Positions 1-10,700 of a stretch of 64,000 bases of DNA are shown one piece after another. Each line of letters begins with the position of its first letter. Positions within the stretch are counted from its first letter, which is position 1. The notes below the pieces were generated by a model that worked only from the letters and a program-made list of their open reading frames with translations, searched no databases and was not told the origin of the DNA. The DNA is taken from positions 6,820,001 to 6,884,000 of the forward strand of contig NC_083527.1 of the NCBI RefSeq assembly GCF_032362555.1. The letters are read 5' to 3'. Made by a program: the position numbers and the translations under genes. This DNA comes from Amyelois transitella. Taxonomy: Eukaryota > Arthropoda > Insecta > Lepidoptera > Pyralidae.

Positions 1-3000
1 CTTGAGGCTGCAGCGGATGTGCAGGTAAGATATTACCACGTCTATGTTTTACTTCTTGGGCGGCATATGAACTACTAGCTGTGCCCGCGACTTCGTCCGC
101 GTGGAATAGTTATTTTGGGATCATTGAAGCCCTCAAGGATGAATAGTTTTCCCCGTTTTTTTTTCACATATTCCATTATTTCTTCGCTCTTTATAGTTGC
201 AGCGTGATGTTATATAGCCTAAAGCCTTCCTCTATATATGGTCTATTCAACGAAAAAGAATTTTTCAATTCGAACCAGTAGTTCCTGAGGTTAGCGCGTT
301 CAAACAAACAAACTCTTCAGCTTTATAATATTAGTATAGATGTAAATCTTGAAAGTATGAGAATTAACGTGGCGCGTCCCATAAGTTGACTCAGACGTTA
401 ACTCCAAATTACTCACAGCGTCCCAGTTTATAAAAGACTAGCGACCCGCCCCGGCTTCGCACGGGTGCAAAATTCAAAAAAAATAAACATAAAAACCTTC
501 CTCTTGAATCACTCTACCTGTTACAAAAAACCGCATCAAAATCCGTTGCGTAATTTTAAAGATTTAAGCATACAGACAAACAGACTAAAATAGCGACTTT
601 GTTTTATAGTATGTAGTGAAGTACTAAGTCAATCTGGTTCTATTTGGTATATTTTTTCACTTTGTGGTCGGCAATTGCTAGGCGTGGAGTCAGTAGCGCT
701 TTCCTATGAGAACTTAAATCCTGATGTTTGTATCAGGGTTAACGGGGCGTACACTTACTGGTTCAACATTGACGAAGGTGTTAGAAAAATGTCACCTTGG
801 CTGTTCAACCTATGGATGGTCATAGATTTCAAAATGTCTAATAGTTTCTAAATGCAATTTCGATTTTCAGTGGCTAGTTTTACCCATGTTGTTTTGAATT
901 CGCGATTGTATTTGATAGAGTGAAATTCACTCACAGTAATACCCACTTAACTAGTTACTGAAACTATAGACGTGTGCAAAAAGTCGGACAGAGTTTTACT
1001 AAACGGCAAAATGAGGCAGCAATGGTATTCCGGGCCACTGTATATGAACGCCTCACGCACACACGAGAGGCGTTTATATACAGTGACAGTTTATAAACGT
1101 AATGGCGGCCAGCTGTCACATTGTTGGTGAGAACACACAATGTGACAGCCGACCGCCATTACGTCATAGATTATCTCACGAATGCAAGTTTTCTATCACT
1201 CACGCATGCGTACAACGCCGCCATTACGATGCTTCACTTTTTTTCTAACCACACTCCGTCCGCCTCTTTTACTACGTCTACAACTTATGTCGAATGTAAC
1301 GTCCTGTATCATACGATGCTTCACTTTTTTTCTAACCACACTCCGTCCGCCTTTTTTTCTACGTCTACAACTTATGTCGAATGTAACGTCCTGTATCGGC
1401 GGCAGGGAGCTGCGCGGCAAGGAGGCGCTGTCGCGGGCGGTGCGCGCGCAGCTGGAGCGCGCCGCGCGCCTGGCGGGCCGCGCCGCCGCGCCCGAGCCCG
1501 ACTTCACCGACCTCATCGACGCGCCGCGAGTGCTGCGTCAGTATACCGCATTACATATTACATACATACATTGTTTCATATAGGAATTTATGATTATTTA
1601 GGATATTTATAAATAAAACACATTCGAGCTTCGCTTGCATGATGACGCAATCCCGAACTGATATCTCTCTTGACAATGACATTGACACTAATATGACACA
1701 TACATACATACATAAATCACGCCTCTTTCCCGGAGGGGCAGACAGAGACCACATATATCCACTTGCCACGATGCCTGCACAATTCTTTCGCTTCATTGAT
1801 AACTCCCTTCATCAAAAGACCGTAAGGCCACGTTCAGCTGTTTAGCTTAATGATAGAATTGAGATTCGTGACAGGTTACTAGACCATCGCCTAAAAAAAG
1901 GATCCCAAGTATATAAGCCTATACCTTAGTCGCCTTTTACAACATCCATGGGAAAGAGATGGTGTGGTCCTATTTTTTTTGCTTTTGGTGCCGGGAACCA
2001 CACGGCACTTAGTATATCAGTATTTATAAATACTACATGTATTACGCGCGCACGTAGTGTACTGTGACGACATCTCTACGACTCAAGTCACAACAGCGAA
2101 ATATTTTAGTTATAATATTAAAACATTTCTCTTACAGCCTCATCCAAATTCCAACTAGCACTGACGCCACCGGACTTCGCACAGCACAGGGTCGAGGACT
2201 TGTTCAAATCGTTAGGACCAATCGCAATATTTTCAGCCAAACGACACTGGAGCGCACCACGACTCGTACAATTACAAAAGAACAGAGAAAAACGCAATTC
2301 AAGAAAGGAAAGAATGAATGGAAAAGTCGATGATTATGAAGAGCTAAGAAACGGAATGAAAAGAGTTAACGAAAAGCGTGACAGATCTGAAGATAACAGC
2401 GCTTATTACAATCAAATCATTAGAAGCGATGAAAAATATACCGATGAATATGATAAAAAGAAACTACATAGAGTTATGAAGCAGAATGGAGTTTATATTA
2501 ACAGTTATAACAATAATAATTACGATTATCATCCGAAAGTTATAGATTATGATTCCAAATATGATTACAGGAATAGAATTGATGGTAATGAGAATGGGGT
2601 TAATGGAAAAGTGAAGAATGGTAGGGAAAAGAAGAAGAGTGATTTAAGAAGAGTTGCTAGTGAATATAATGTGTCTTCTAAAGGTGATGAAGACGGGTTT
2701 GGGTTTTCTGTTAGAGGCGACGCGCCGGTTATTATAGCCGCTGTGGAACCTAATTCTTTGGCTGAGGTAATATTTAAATATTTTCCCGAAAAAATAATTA
2801 AATAATAACTCTTTCTTAACTAAATGCGAAGCATTTAATTAATTTTTACTACAGTACCTGTAAATGAACTTCAAGACATACTTTTTTAGATCAAATTTGC
2901 TGGAAAGATGTAGTATGTGTGTAATGTAGTTATTCCAACGGGGTAGAAAGTAATAAAAATTATTCGAAAACGCTTTTTAAAAATAACTACCATCGAAATA

Positions 3001-4215
3001 TTATAAGATACGTAATCATTTTGTAAGAGTTTCTTATTTTAAAAGTTTCATTTACATGGACTAAAACTGTTTGTTTAAAATAAAAATACAAATTTCCATA
3101 AAAACAACCACAAAAGATACTTATCAAGACAAAAACATCTAATTGCAGATTGGTGGTATGCGAGAAGGCGATTTTATAATATCAATAGGCGATAAGGATG
3201 TGAAGTGGAGTTCCCACGAGGAAGTCGTGAGTCTCATTCAGCTGAGCGGAGACACGCTTACCATGAGACTCGCCACGCCTATGGACAAGAGCTGCTTGAA
3301 GGTAAAAACATGTTGAAAATTATCCTATTAATATTATAAATGCGATAGTTTGTGAGTATGTCAGTATGGATGTTTGTTACTCTTTCACGCAAAAACTACT
3401 GAACCGATTACGATGAAATTTGGTATGTAGGTAGCTGAAGACCTAGAATAATATAGAGGCGACTTTTCATCCCGGAGTTCCCGCCGGATTGATAGGGTTT
3501 CTATACGGACGAAGTCGTGGGCGGCCTCTAGTAAGAAATAAAGGCAATTAAAACATTTGAGATGAATCACGTAAAATGTGCAGTGAAATGCTGTCTTTAT
3601 TGGATTTGTAGAACGGTTCAAAACGTTTTTATCGCTCATTTTTTAAATACCGATCGAGTAAGACCGATAATTGACACTAGATGGCAGCATAAATATTACT
3701 ACTTGATGGCAATTTTTTTAAAAACGAATGAACCTTCTTTTAACAAAAAAAGCATTTTTGTGTTCATGTCATTGAAATAAACAACCACCATCTTTTGACA
3801 TGTAAAGTGCTTAAATACGAATAAGATGTGTGCCGAATTGTATTTTTGATATTACATGCAAATATTATGAGAGCCTTGTTGAAATTTAAAATTGCAAAGA
3901 AATTATTCCAGTCACAACGTTATTAGTCCACCTGCGCGAATCAATGGCATGCACTCATAAAAATAAGAAAATTAAAAAAAAAAAATAACATTTCTTCAAC
4001 TCCCAACACTCCAGGCCTCCCCCGAGACCACTCGCCAATCAAACTCCAACCAGGGCTCCGTGTCGGCCGCGTCCACCGCGTCCAGCGGCTCCACAGCCGT
4101 CACAGCGAGGTCTTCAGCCCGTCGGGCGCCATCTTGGAACCCATTCCGACGACATACGGCCAGAGATAACAGCTCCCATAGAGGATCCCATACGAGCAAC
4201 GTTATTTTCAGATAA
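1..4215 (+). CDS. RHPN: Rhophilin (Rho-binding scaffold), 3' part of the gene
   Basis: Five exons join in phase: <1-24, 1406-1536, 2138-2766, 3149-3301 and 4015-4215 (stop TAA 4213-4215), giving about 378 residues. The HR1 domain and most of the Bro1 domain lie to the left of the window. The first exons carry the end of Bro1 (ELRGKEALSR, FTDLIDAPRVL). The block DLFKSLGPIAIFSAKRHWSA follows, which in rhophilins precedes the PDZ domain. The PDZ is split by an intron: GFGFSVRGD ligand loop at about 2694-2720, then GGMREGDFIISIGDKDV from 3152. A Ser/Thr-rich tail ends the protein. Rhophilins bind GTP-Rho and act as cytoplasmic adaptors for the actin cytoskeleton. Odd: about 140 residues rich in Asn, Lys, Asp, Arg and Tyr separate Bro1 from PDZ. 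The acceptor at 1404-1405 has a poor pyrimidine tract, so that boundary is the least certain. Confidence 0.9.
75..340 (-). mobile_element. Non-autonomous Helitron, family 1
   Basis: On the minus strand it starts TCTATACTAATATTATAAAG and ends in a GC-rich hairpin (CGCGGACGAAGTCGCGGGC) followed by CAGCTAG. It is flanked by A on the 5' side and T on the 3' side, as expected for Helitron insertion between A and T. No coding capacity. The family recurs at 12437, 18399, 31496, 37417, 53938 and 62562. Confidence 0.8.
438..620. mobile_element. Degenerate Helitron-like fragment
   Basis: Contains CTAG followed by a CCCGCCCCGGCTTCGCACGGG hairpin-like stretch and an A-rich body ending near ACAGACAAACAGAC. 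This resembles another short lepidopteran Helitron family in reverse orientation. A related fragment (CCCCGGCTTTGCACGGGT) is at about 28594-28612. Confidence 0.4.
1035..1163. repeat. Two adjacent hairpins (fold-back sequence)
   Basis: Hairpin 1 pairs CACTGTATATGAACGCCTC (about 1036-1054) with GAGGCGTTTATATACAGTG (about 1067-1085). Hairpin 2 pairs 1098-1124 with 1137-1163: 27-base arms reading GTAATGGCGG... and ...CCGCCATTAC, with the core GCTGTCACATTGT and only a few mismatches. Related sequence (ATGGCGGCGTTATACGCACG, GGCTGTCACACTATTGGTGA) recurs at about 4310-4480, so this is an interspersed fold-back element. Confidence 0.65.
1227..1402 (+). repeat. 88-bp tandem duplication abutting a rhophilin splice acceptor
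   Basis: Two near-identical copies, about 1227-1314 and 1315-1402. Each runs from ACGATGCTTCACTTTTTTTC to GAATGTAACGTCCTGTATC. The second runs directly into the acceptor of the exon at 1406. A related single fragment lies at 29955-30010. Confidence 0.75.
1694..2010 (+). mobile_element. Chimeric SINE-like element (family B head, family A tail)
   Basis: The left part (to about 1805) is family B: (TACA)n, then CGCCTCTTTCCCGGAGGGG and CCACTTGCCACGATG. From about 1806 it is family A: GGCCACGTTCAGCTGTTTAG, TGATAGAATTGAGATTC, CATCCATGGGAAAGAGATG, and the terminal palindrome GTGCCGGGAACCACACGGCAC. The two families are normally separate in this window. Confidence 0.7.
3323..3531 (+). mobile_element. 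Non-autonomous Helitron, family 2
   Basis: Starts TCCTATTAATATTATAAATG and ends ACGGACGAAGTCGTGGGCGG then CCTCTAG, flanked by A and T. Lies in the last rhophilin intron, 22 bases after the donor at 3302. The inverse copy at 10253-10457 is of nearly the same length. Confidence 0.75.
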
Positions 4216-7139
4216 TTATGTTTAACGCCATCTAGTGACTTAATTGTGTACGTATGGGCGTAGAAAAAAAGGCGGATTTAGTGTGGCTTAGAAAATAGTC
4301 AAGCATTGCAATGGCGGCGTTATACGCACGTGTAAGTGACAGAAAACTTGCATTCGTGAGACAATCTATGAAGTGATGGAGGCTGTCACACTATTGGTGA
4401 GTGTGTGCGTGTATATATACAATGAGCCTGTCATACTATTGTTGCTTCATTTTGCCGTAAAGTAAAACTTCGTCCGCCTTTCTTTCTGCGTCTATGTGTG
4501 TACGTATATATTTCTAAAGATTGTGTATTTCAATTTATGAAACCTGTTTTTTTTTATAAAAAAATTGGCGTGTCCTTTATACTACACGATTTAGTCGTTG
4601 TTTTATAAAAAGATTATAATATAGTATTTTATCTTTGTAGCATAATGAAAATGTTTTGCATATTTTGTTTAACGCCATCTGTTATTTAGTTTCTAGAAAT
4701 GAAAATTGGATTGGATTTAATTTGTTACGGTTTTAGGTTATTTTTTATTACCGCCTTCATATGTTTTTTTTTAAATTACTTTTTTTCATTATTTCATTCC
4801 CATCGACTAGCGCTCCATTTAAATGTTTCAATATATTATATTTATGAGAACCTTGTTTATAAAATAGTATTTACATTTTTATTCAATTTAAATTGCACAT
4901 TTATCATATTTATCGTTAGATCTATCATGGCTATGATATTCCAAAGCCTTTCTTTCATAAAAGATACCAAATAATTTATGTTTATTTAAAACTTTTTCAA
5001 CCTTTATTATAAAAAATGTTCATATATTTTTCTTGTAGTTAAATTATTTCAAATAACTACTTTATTGGAAAATTTAAAAATAATAAACAACTTATAAATA
5101 AATACTATTTAAAAGTATGAATAATACTGTATTTGTTTTATAAATTAAAAATAAGTTTTTAATTTGAATTTATATTAGAACAAATTGTCACATCTTTTAA
5201 ATTATAAAGGCGTGGACAGTTGTTTCCTATTATATATTATATTCCTTTGTTTTTGTTTTAATAAAGCAGGTCTTTTTTTTCAGAGTATTTGTTATTTTGT
5301 GGCTCAAGAAATAATAAATATGAGAGAAATATAGTAAGTTAAAATAAAAAAGTATTATTTTGAGAATGTAAACAATAAATTGCATGTTTTTTTCTATTAC
5401 TGTATACTTATATATGGACGGAGAAAATCTTACATACAATATTTTTAGACTAAATTCTCATTTTTTTCCTACCTCTTATTGAGACTGTATATATGTATAT
5501 CTTTCATTTTATACAAACATAACTTCCTCTGTTAAAATGGTTGAGAGGTCCTTCACTAATTATTTACTTAAATATTTTTATTCCTTACTTGTTGATTAAA
5601 AAAATATTTTTTGTTGTAAAATTGATTTAAACTTGAAATTAATGTTTCTTTACTTATATTTGTACTTAAAAAAAATTACTTTACTACAATTTTACAGATA
5701 TAACTTTTCTTACTACAATTAAATGTGATAATCCACATCACAAAACTAAAAAGTTAAAAAATGTGTTCTCATATTAACCGTCCTTTGTTACTAAACATTA
5801 CGAAGTAACATCTTTATACATAGTATTAGTATATTATAAATATATAATTTAACAGTATTTTCAAATATATATTAAGTTGAATTTTGGTTGTGATCGATCT
5901 ATAAAAAGTCAATTAACTTTTAAAAATACATTTAATTGATCGCACCCAGAAACTATTAAGAAAATTATAGCAATTTAGTTAAAGATTGTGTCACAATATG
6001 AAAAACTATGTTTTTGTGTAAAGAGTATGTAATTTAGATTATAAGGGTGTATATCCGTGTATAGAGAATTGTATAAGATAGGTTATGAATATTATTATAT
6101 ATATAATTGTTGTAAAGAAAAAAATTATATCTTAAAACACATATCTTGGAAAATAATAAAGTTTATTTAAAGGCACACTCGGTGTTTATGTAAAATTATT
6201 ATTTACAATTGGTTTTCTTTTTTGGCATAGGTTAATTTAAACAATTCCTCATAATATGTATTTCAAAAGAATAACATATCAACTGTTTTGATCAGAATTT
6301 TCTCAGAGCAACAAAACATAAATTATAACCAAATCATAGTGGTATACATATTTAAACTTTAAAATCTTAATAACAAAAACAGTAAATTTCCATATTTGTA
6401 AAAAAAAATATATAACATATTTTTTAACCGACATCATAAATAGTTGTACAATAATATTAATAATTCTTAATTTATTAATATTATTTTACAACTATTTAGA
6501 AATTTACTTTAAAAGAAATTGTAGATAAATGCATGAACCAAAATAAAGGGAAACTTATCTTTGATAATGGCAACAAGAATAAAATACACTTTATTACACA
6601 AATAAAAAATCCTATGATTATGTAGTACTCATGTACGTACCATTTTTCACACAGGCACCGTTAAGTTTGTCAAATCTTAATCACATATAACAATAAAAAA
6701 AACGTACGGCTACAACGTTATTTAATAGTTATTTTAAAATGATTGTAGGTACATATTGTTCGTTTCTACAAATAAAATATATTACACGTTATCTACCCTC
6801 CTATACTGTCTTCACAACCTTCATATTAAAAATTAAACTAATAACAAAATTCTTAAAATGTCCACTAACAAGACATAACAACCACATCAAGTGGTCATTT
6901 AAAGAACAAAAAAAAACACTAGTTGCACCATTACTTAGCGTTTATTTAAAGATCTCACCTAAATTCACCAAATCACCATGAGAAGTGATCATTTTTGAAA
7001 ATAAAAAAAACACAGCGGCGCCCCACCTAGTGGTCATTTTAGGAACTAAACACAACAGTGGCGCCATACCTAGTGTTCATTTGTGGAACTAAAACACCTC
7101 ACTAATAAGTCATTTTAGCTACTAAAATACTTGTCAATC
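4216..7139. other. Convergent intergenic region, AT-rich 3' flank
   Basis: Region between the 3' ends of rhophilin (+) and the SAM carrier (-). Very AT-rich with no supportable coding exon. It may hold the rhophilin 3' UTR: candidate poly(A) signals include AATAAA at 6155-6160, too many to choose from by eye. Positions 4310-4480 carry a copy of the fold-back element seen at 1035-1163. Motifs of the type TAGTGGTCATTTTAGGAACT recur from about 6880 to 7660. Confidence 0.5.
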
Positions 7140-7467
7140 TAATATACGAACGCCTTGCAATGGTCGTAAGCGCTTAAGAAGAACTAAAAACACAGTGGCG
7201 CCCTACCTAGTGGTCATTTTAGGAATTAAAAACACAATGACGCCTGCGCATCTTGTTACATTCAAAACTTTCAGAACTAAAACACCACATTTAACTATAT
7301 GTACTTTCTGATAGTTTCACGACGAAAAACACTACATTACATCATTTTAGCAACCTTCAACTGTCCAAAGCGTCCTCAACGAACGCCTTACAATAATCGT
7401 AAGCGCCGAAAAAGAAGAACCCGCCCAGCATGAAAGCGGTGCCCCGGGGCGCTACGCCCGCAAAGTC
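7140..7467 (-). pseudogene. Broken extra copies of the SAM carrier last exon
   Basis: 7266-7467 repeats 7642-7846 of the SAM carrier gene almost base for base: 3' flank, stop region and about the last 30 codons. It ends abruptly at CAAAG. A shorter, more diverged fragment at about 7147-7180 (ACGAACGCCTTGCAATGG, GTAAGCGC, AAGAAGAAC) looks like a third copy. The copies lack an upstream splice acceptor and cannot stand alone. Divergence rises with distance from the real exon. Confidence 0.8.
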
Positions 7468-7739
7468 TAATATTTACTTATATTAATGCCAAATTACAAT
7501 TTCCTTAATAAAAGAGTCTTGCTAGAATTTAAAATGAACCTTTGTATTCAAAAGCGACATCTAGTGGTCATTTTAGGAATTAAAAACACAACGGCGCCTG
7601 CGCTAGTTGTTAAAACACTAGTGGCGCCATACCTAGTGGTAACTTTCAGAACTAAACACCATATTTAATTATATGCACTTCCTGATAGTTTCACGACGAA
7701 AAACACTACATTACATCATTTTAGCAACCACACACAACA

Positions 7740-10700
7740 TTATCTATCCAAAGCTTCCTCAACGAACGCTTTACAATAATCGTAAGCGCCGAAAAAGAAG
7801 AACCCGCCCAGCATGAAAGCGGTGCCCCGGGGCGCTGCGCCCGCAAAGAGCCCTCTAAGGCCGGACTCCAAGTAGATGTCGGAGAGAACGGGCACTATGC
7901 GCAGCTTACGCGCCACAGTGTAGTGCTCCGCTAACATTATACGCGTTTTGGCGAGATCCAGCGGAGTTGTGACGGCGGCTGCAAATCCGCCGGCTACTGA
8001 GCCGCAGAGGGCGCTCTGCAATATACATACATATATATACAGTAGCGCTCAAAAGTATTTTGACAAGGCTACTTTTGTTATTATTTTTTTTCTGTGTTGT
8101 TCTAAACAAAAGCGGTTATTACTTTGATAAAATTTCCGATGTACCGCAACTACAGTGACAAACAAGTTTGAACTTGTTTGTTTACTTCATGTGCCTAGAT
8201 GAAAACACGTTCATACTTGCGCTCAAAAGTATTTTGACAGCAAGTCATTTCCCAATTGCCAGTGATACCGTTCGCACTGCAGTTCTGATTTTTTAATAAG
8301 CAATAAGTTATCATCTATTAATTATGCCTAAAACTAAAGAGTACTCAAATGACATCAAAAATGCTGTAATAGCCGCCCTACAATGTGGAACGTCGCAAGC
8401 AGAAGTTGCTCGGAGTTTTAAATTGTCACGACAACTTGTAAGTGCGTGGAATAAAGCTTATAATAAACGTAAATCTGTAGAAAATAAGCCTCGAAGTGGC
8501 CGTCCGAGAAAAACCACTTCCAAGGAAGACCGCTTGATAAAGAAGTTATCGACGAGTGATGTCCGAAAATCGGCTGTACAAATAAAAAACGAGTTACAAG
8601 AAAACTATGACCTGGCTATTCATGTTTCAACTGTCAAACGTCGGTTAAAGGAGTTTGGATTACATGGACGACGCCCAACAAAGAAACCATTGATTTCTGC
8701 TAAGAATAGGAAGCTGCGCCTTGCGTTCGCGAAAAAGTACAGATCCTGGACGAGTTCAGAATGGTCCAAGGTGCTGTGGAGTGATGAAAGCAAATTTAAT
8801 TTAGTGTCATCTGATGGTATACGGTATGTGCGACGCCCTGTAAATAAAAGATTTGATGTCCGTTACCAAATACCCACAGTAAAACATGGCGGTGGCAATG
8901 TTATGGTTTGGGGATGCTTTTCTAGTCACGGTGTTGGGCCATTAGTTAAAATAGATGGTATTATGGATCGTTTTGTTTACGCCGAGATATTGAAGAAACA
9001 AATGCTGCCGTATGCTCAAATAAATATGCCACCTGGCTGGTTATTTCAACAAGATAACGATCCCAAGCACAAATCGAAGCATGTGAGTGACTTCATGAAA
9101 CTCGCGAAAATCAAATTCCTGGAGTGGCCCAGCCAAAGTGCCGATCTAAACCCGATAGAGCATCTTTGGGAAGAACTGGATCGCCGTGTAAGATGTCGAA
9201 ACTATTCAAACAAGGATGCTCTATACACAGCACTGAGTAACGAATGGAGCAAAATTCCTATTGATCGTTTGCAAAAATTAGTTGACTCAATGCCGGCGCG
9301 TTGTGAAGCTGTCCTGAAGGCAAAAGGCTATGCAACAAAATACTAATAAAAAGTTTCGAAAATAATGAACACAAATTTAATAAAAAATAAAACTTTAATT
9401 GTCTCAATACTTTTGAGCAGTCACACTGTGGATAATGTTTTTTTTTTTTAAGTTTATCTTCACATTCTAATACATGAGTAAGCTCAATATGCAAAAAAAA
9501 ATGCTTTACATGAAATATAGTATTTGATTTAAAACAATTTCGTTTTTATTTTTTGTAATATCCAATAAATTCAGCTTGTCAAAATACTTTTGAGCGCTAC
9601 TGTAATCACGTCTATATCCCTTGCGGGGTAGACAGAGCCAACGGTCTTGTAAAGACTGATAGGCAACGTTCAGCTTTTTGGCTTAATGATAGAATTGAGA
9701 TTCAAATAGTGACAGGTTGCTAGCCCATCGCCTAAAAGAAGAATCCCAAGTTTGTAAGCCTAGCCCTTAGTCGCCTTTTACGACATCCTATCATACATAC
9801 ATACATATAATCACGTTTATATCCCTTGCGGAGTAGACAGAGTCAGAGGTCTTGTAAATGCTGATAGGCCAATATTAATATTCAAATAGTGACAGGTTGG
9901 TAGCCCATCAAAGAAGTATCTCAAGTTTATAAACCTATCCCTTAGTCGCCTTTTACGACATCCATGGGAATGAAACGGAGTGGTTCTATTCTTTCTTATT
10001 AGTCTACCCCGCAAGGGACAAATGTTCTTACGTACAGTGACGTCAGTTTCAGATACTCCCTGACCTTTGAATAGAACAGAATAGATTTATTTTCAAAAAA
10101 TTTGATACAATGTATCACTAAATGACGTCACATCACTTAAATCTAACTATAACTACTGCAGCTTCCAAAGCGCACGCGTAAAAGAAGCGGCGGAACAAAC
10201 TACACTGCTTTACTACTTTGTCAAGGACATCCCCAGATATTTTTATTATTTACTAGAGGCCGCCCGCGACTTCGTCCGCATGGAAACCCTATCAATCCCG
10301 CGGGAACTCTGGGATAAAAAGTAGCCTATGTGTTATTCTGGGTCTTCAGCTACCTACATACCAAATTTCATGGTAATCGGTTCAGTAGTTTTTGCGTGAA
10401 AGAGTAACAAACATCCATACATCCATACAAACTTTCGCCTTTATAATAGTAGTAGGATATTCATAATGAACTTAAAACACAGTTTGACTGCGGTCAGTCT
10501 CATTTAAGCTTACATACTTCTATAGAAGGATATATATATGATCAAGGTACGTTCGTCTACGCTTACCATCTACAATTTACCTGAAAACTGGTGATCTTCC
10601 CGTCATTGTGACTCTTCACCATGTTCTTCATCAGCTCCCACACGGGCAGTTCGATGAAGCTGAAAGGCAGGTCCCTGGCGACAGTTGACAAATAGCCTCT

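Noticed and set aside
1121-1612. Overlapping open frames around the rhophilin exon at 1406
   Set aside because: They run through the tandem duplication and intron. Only the frame phased to flanking exons matches rhophilin.
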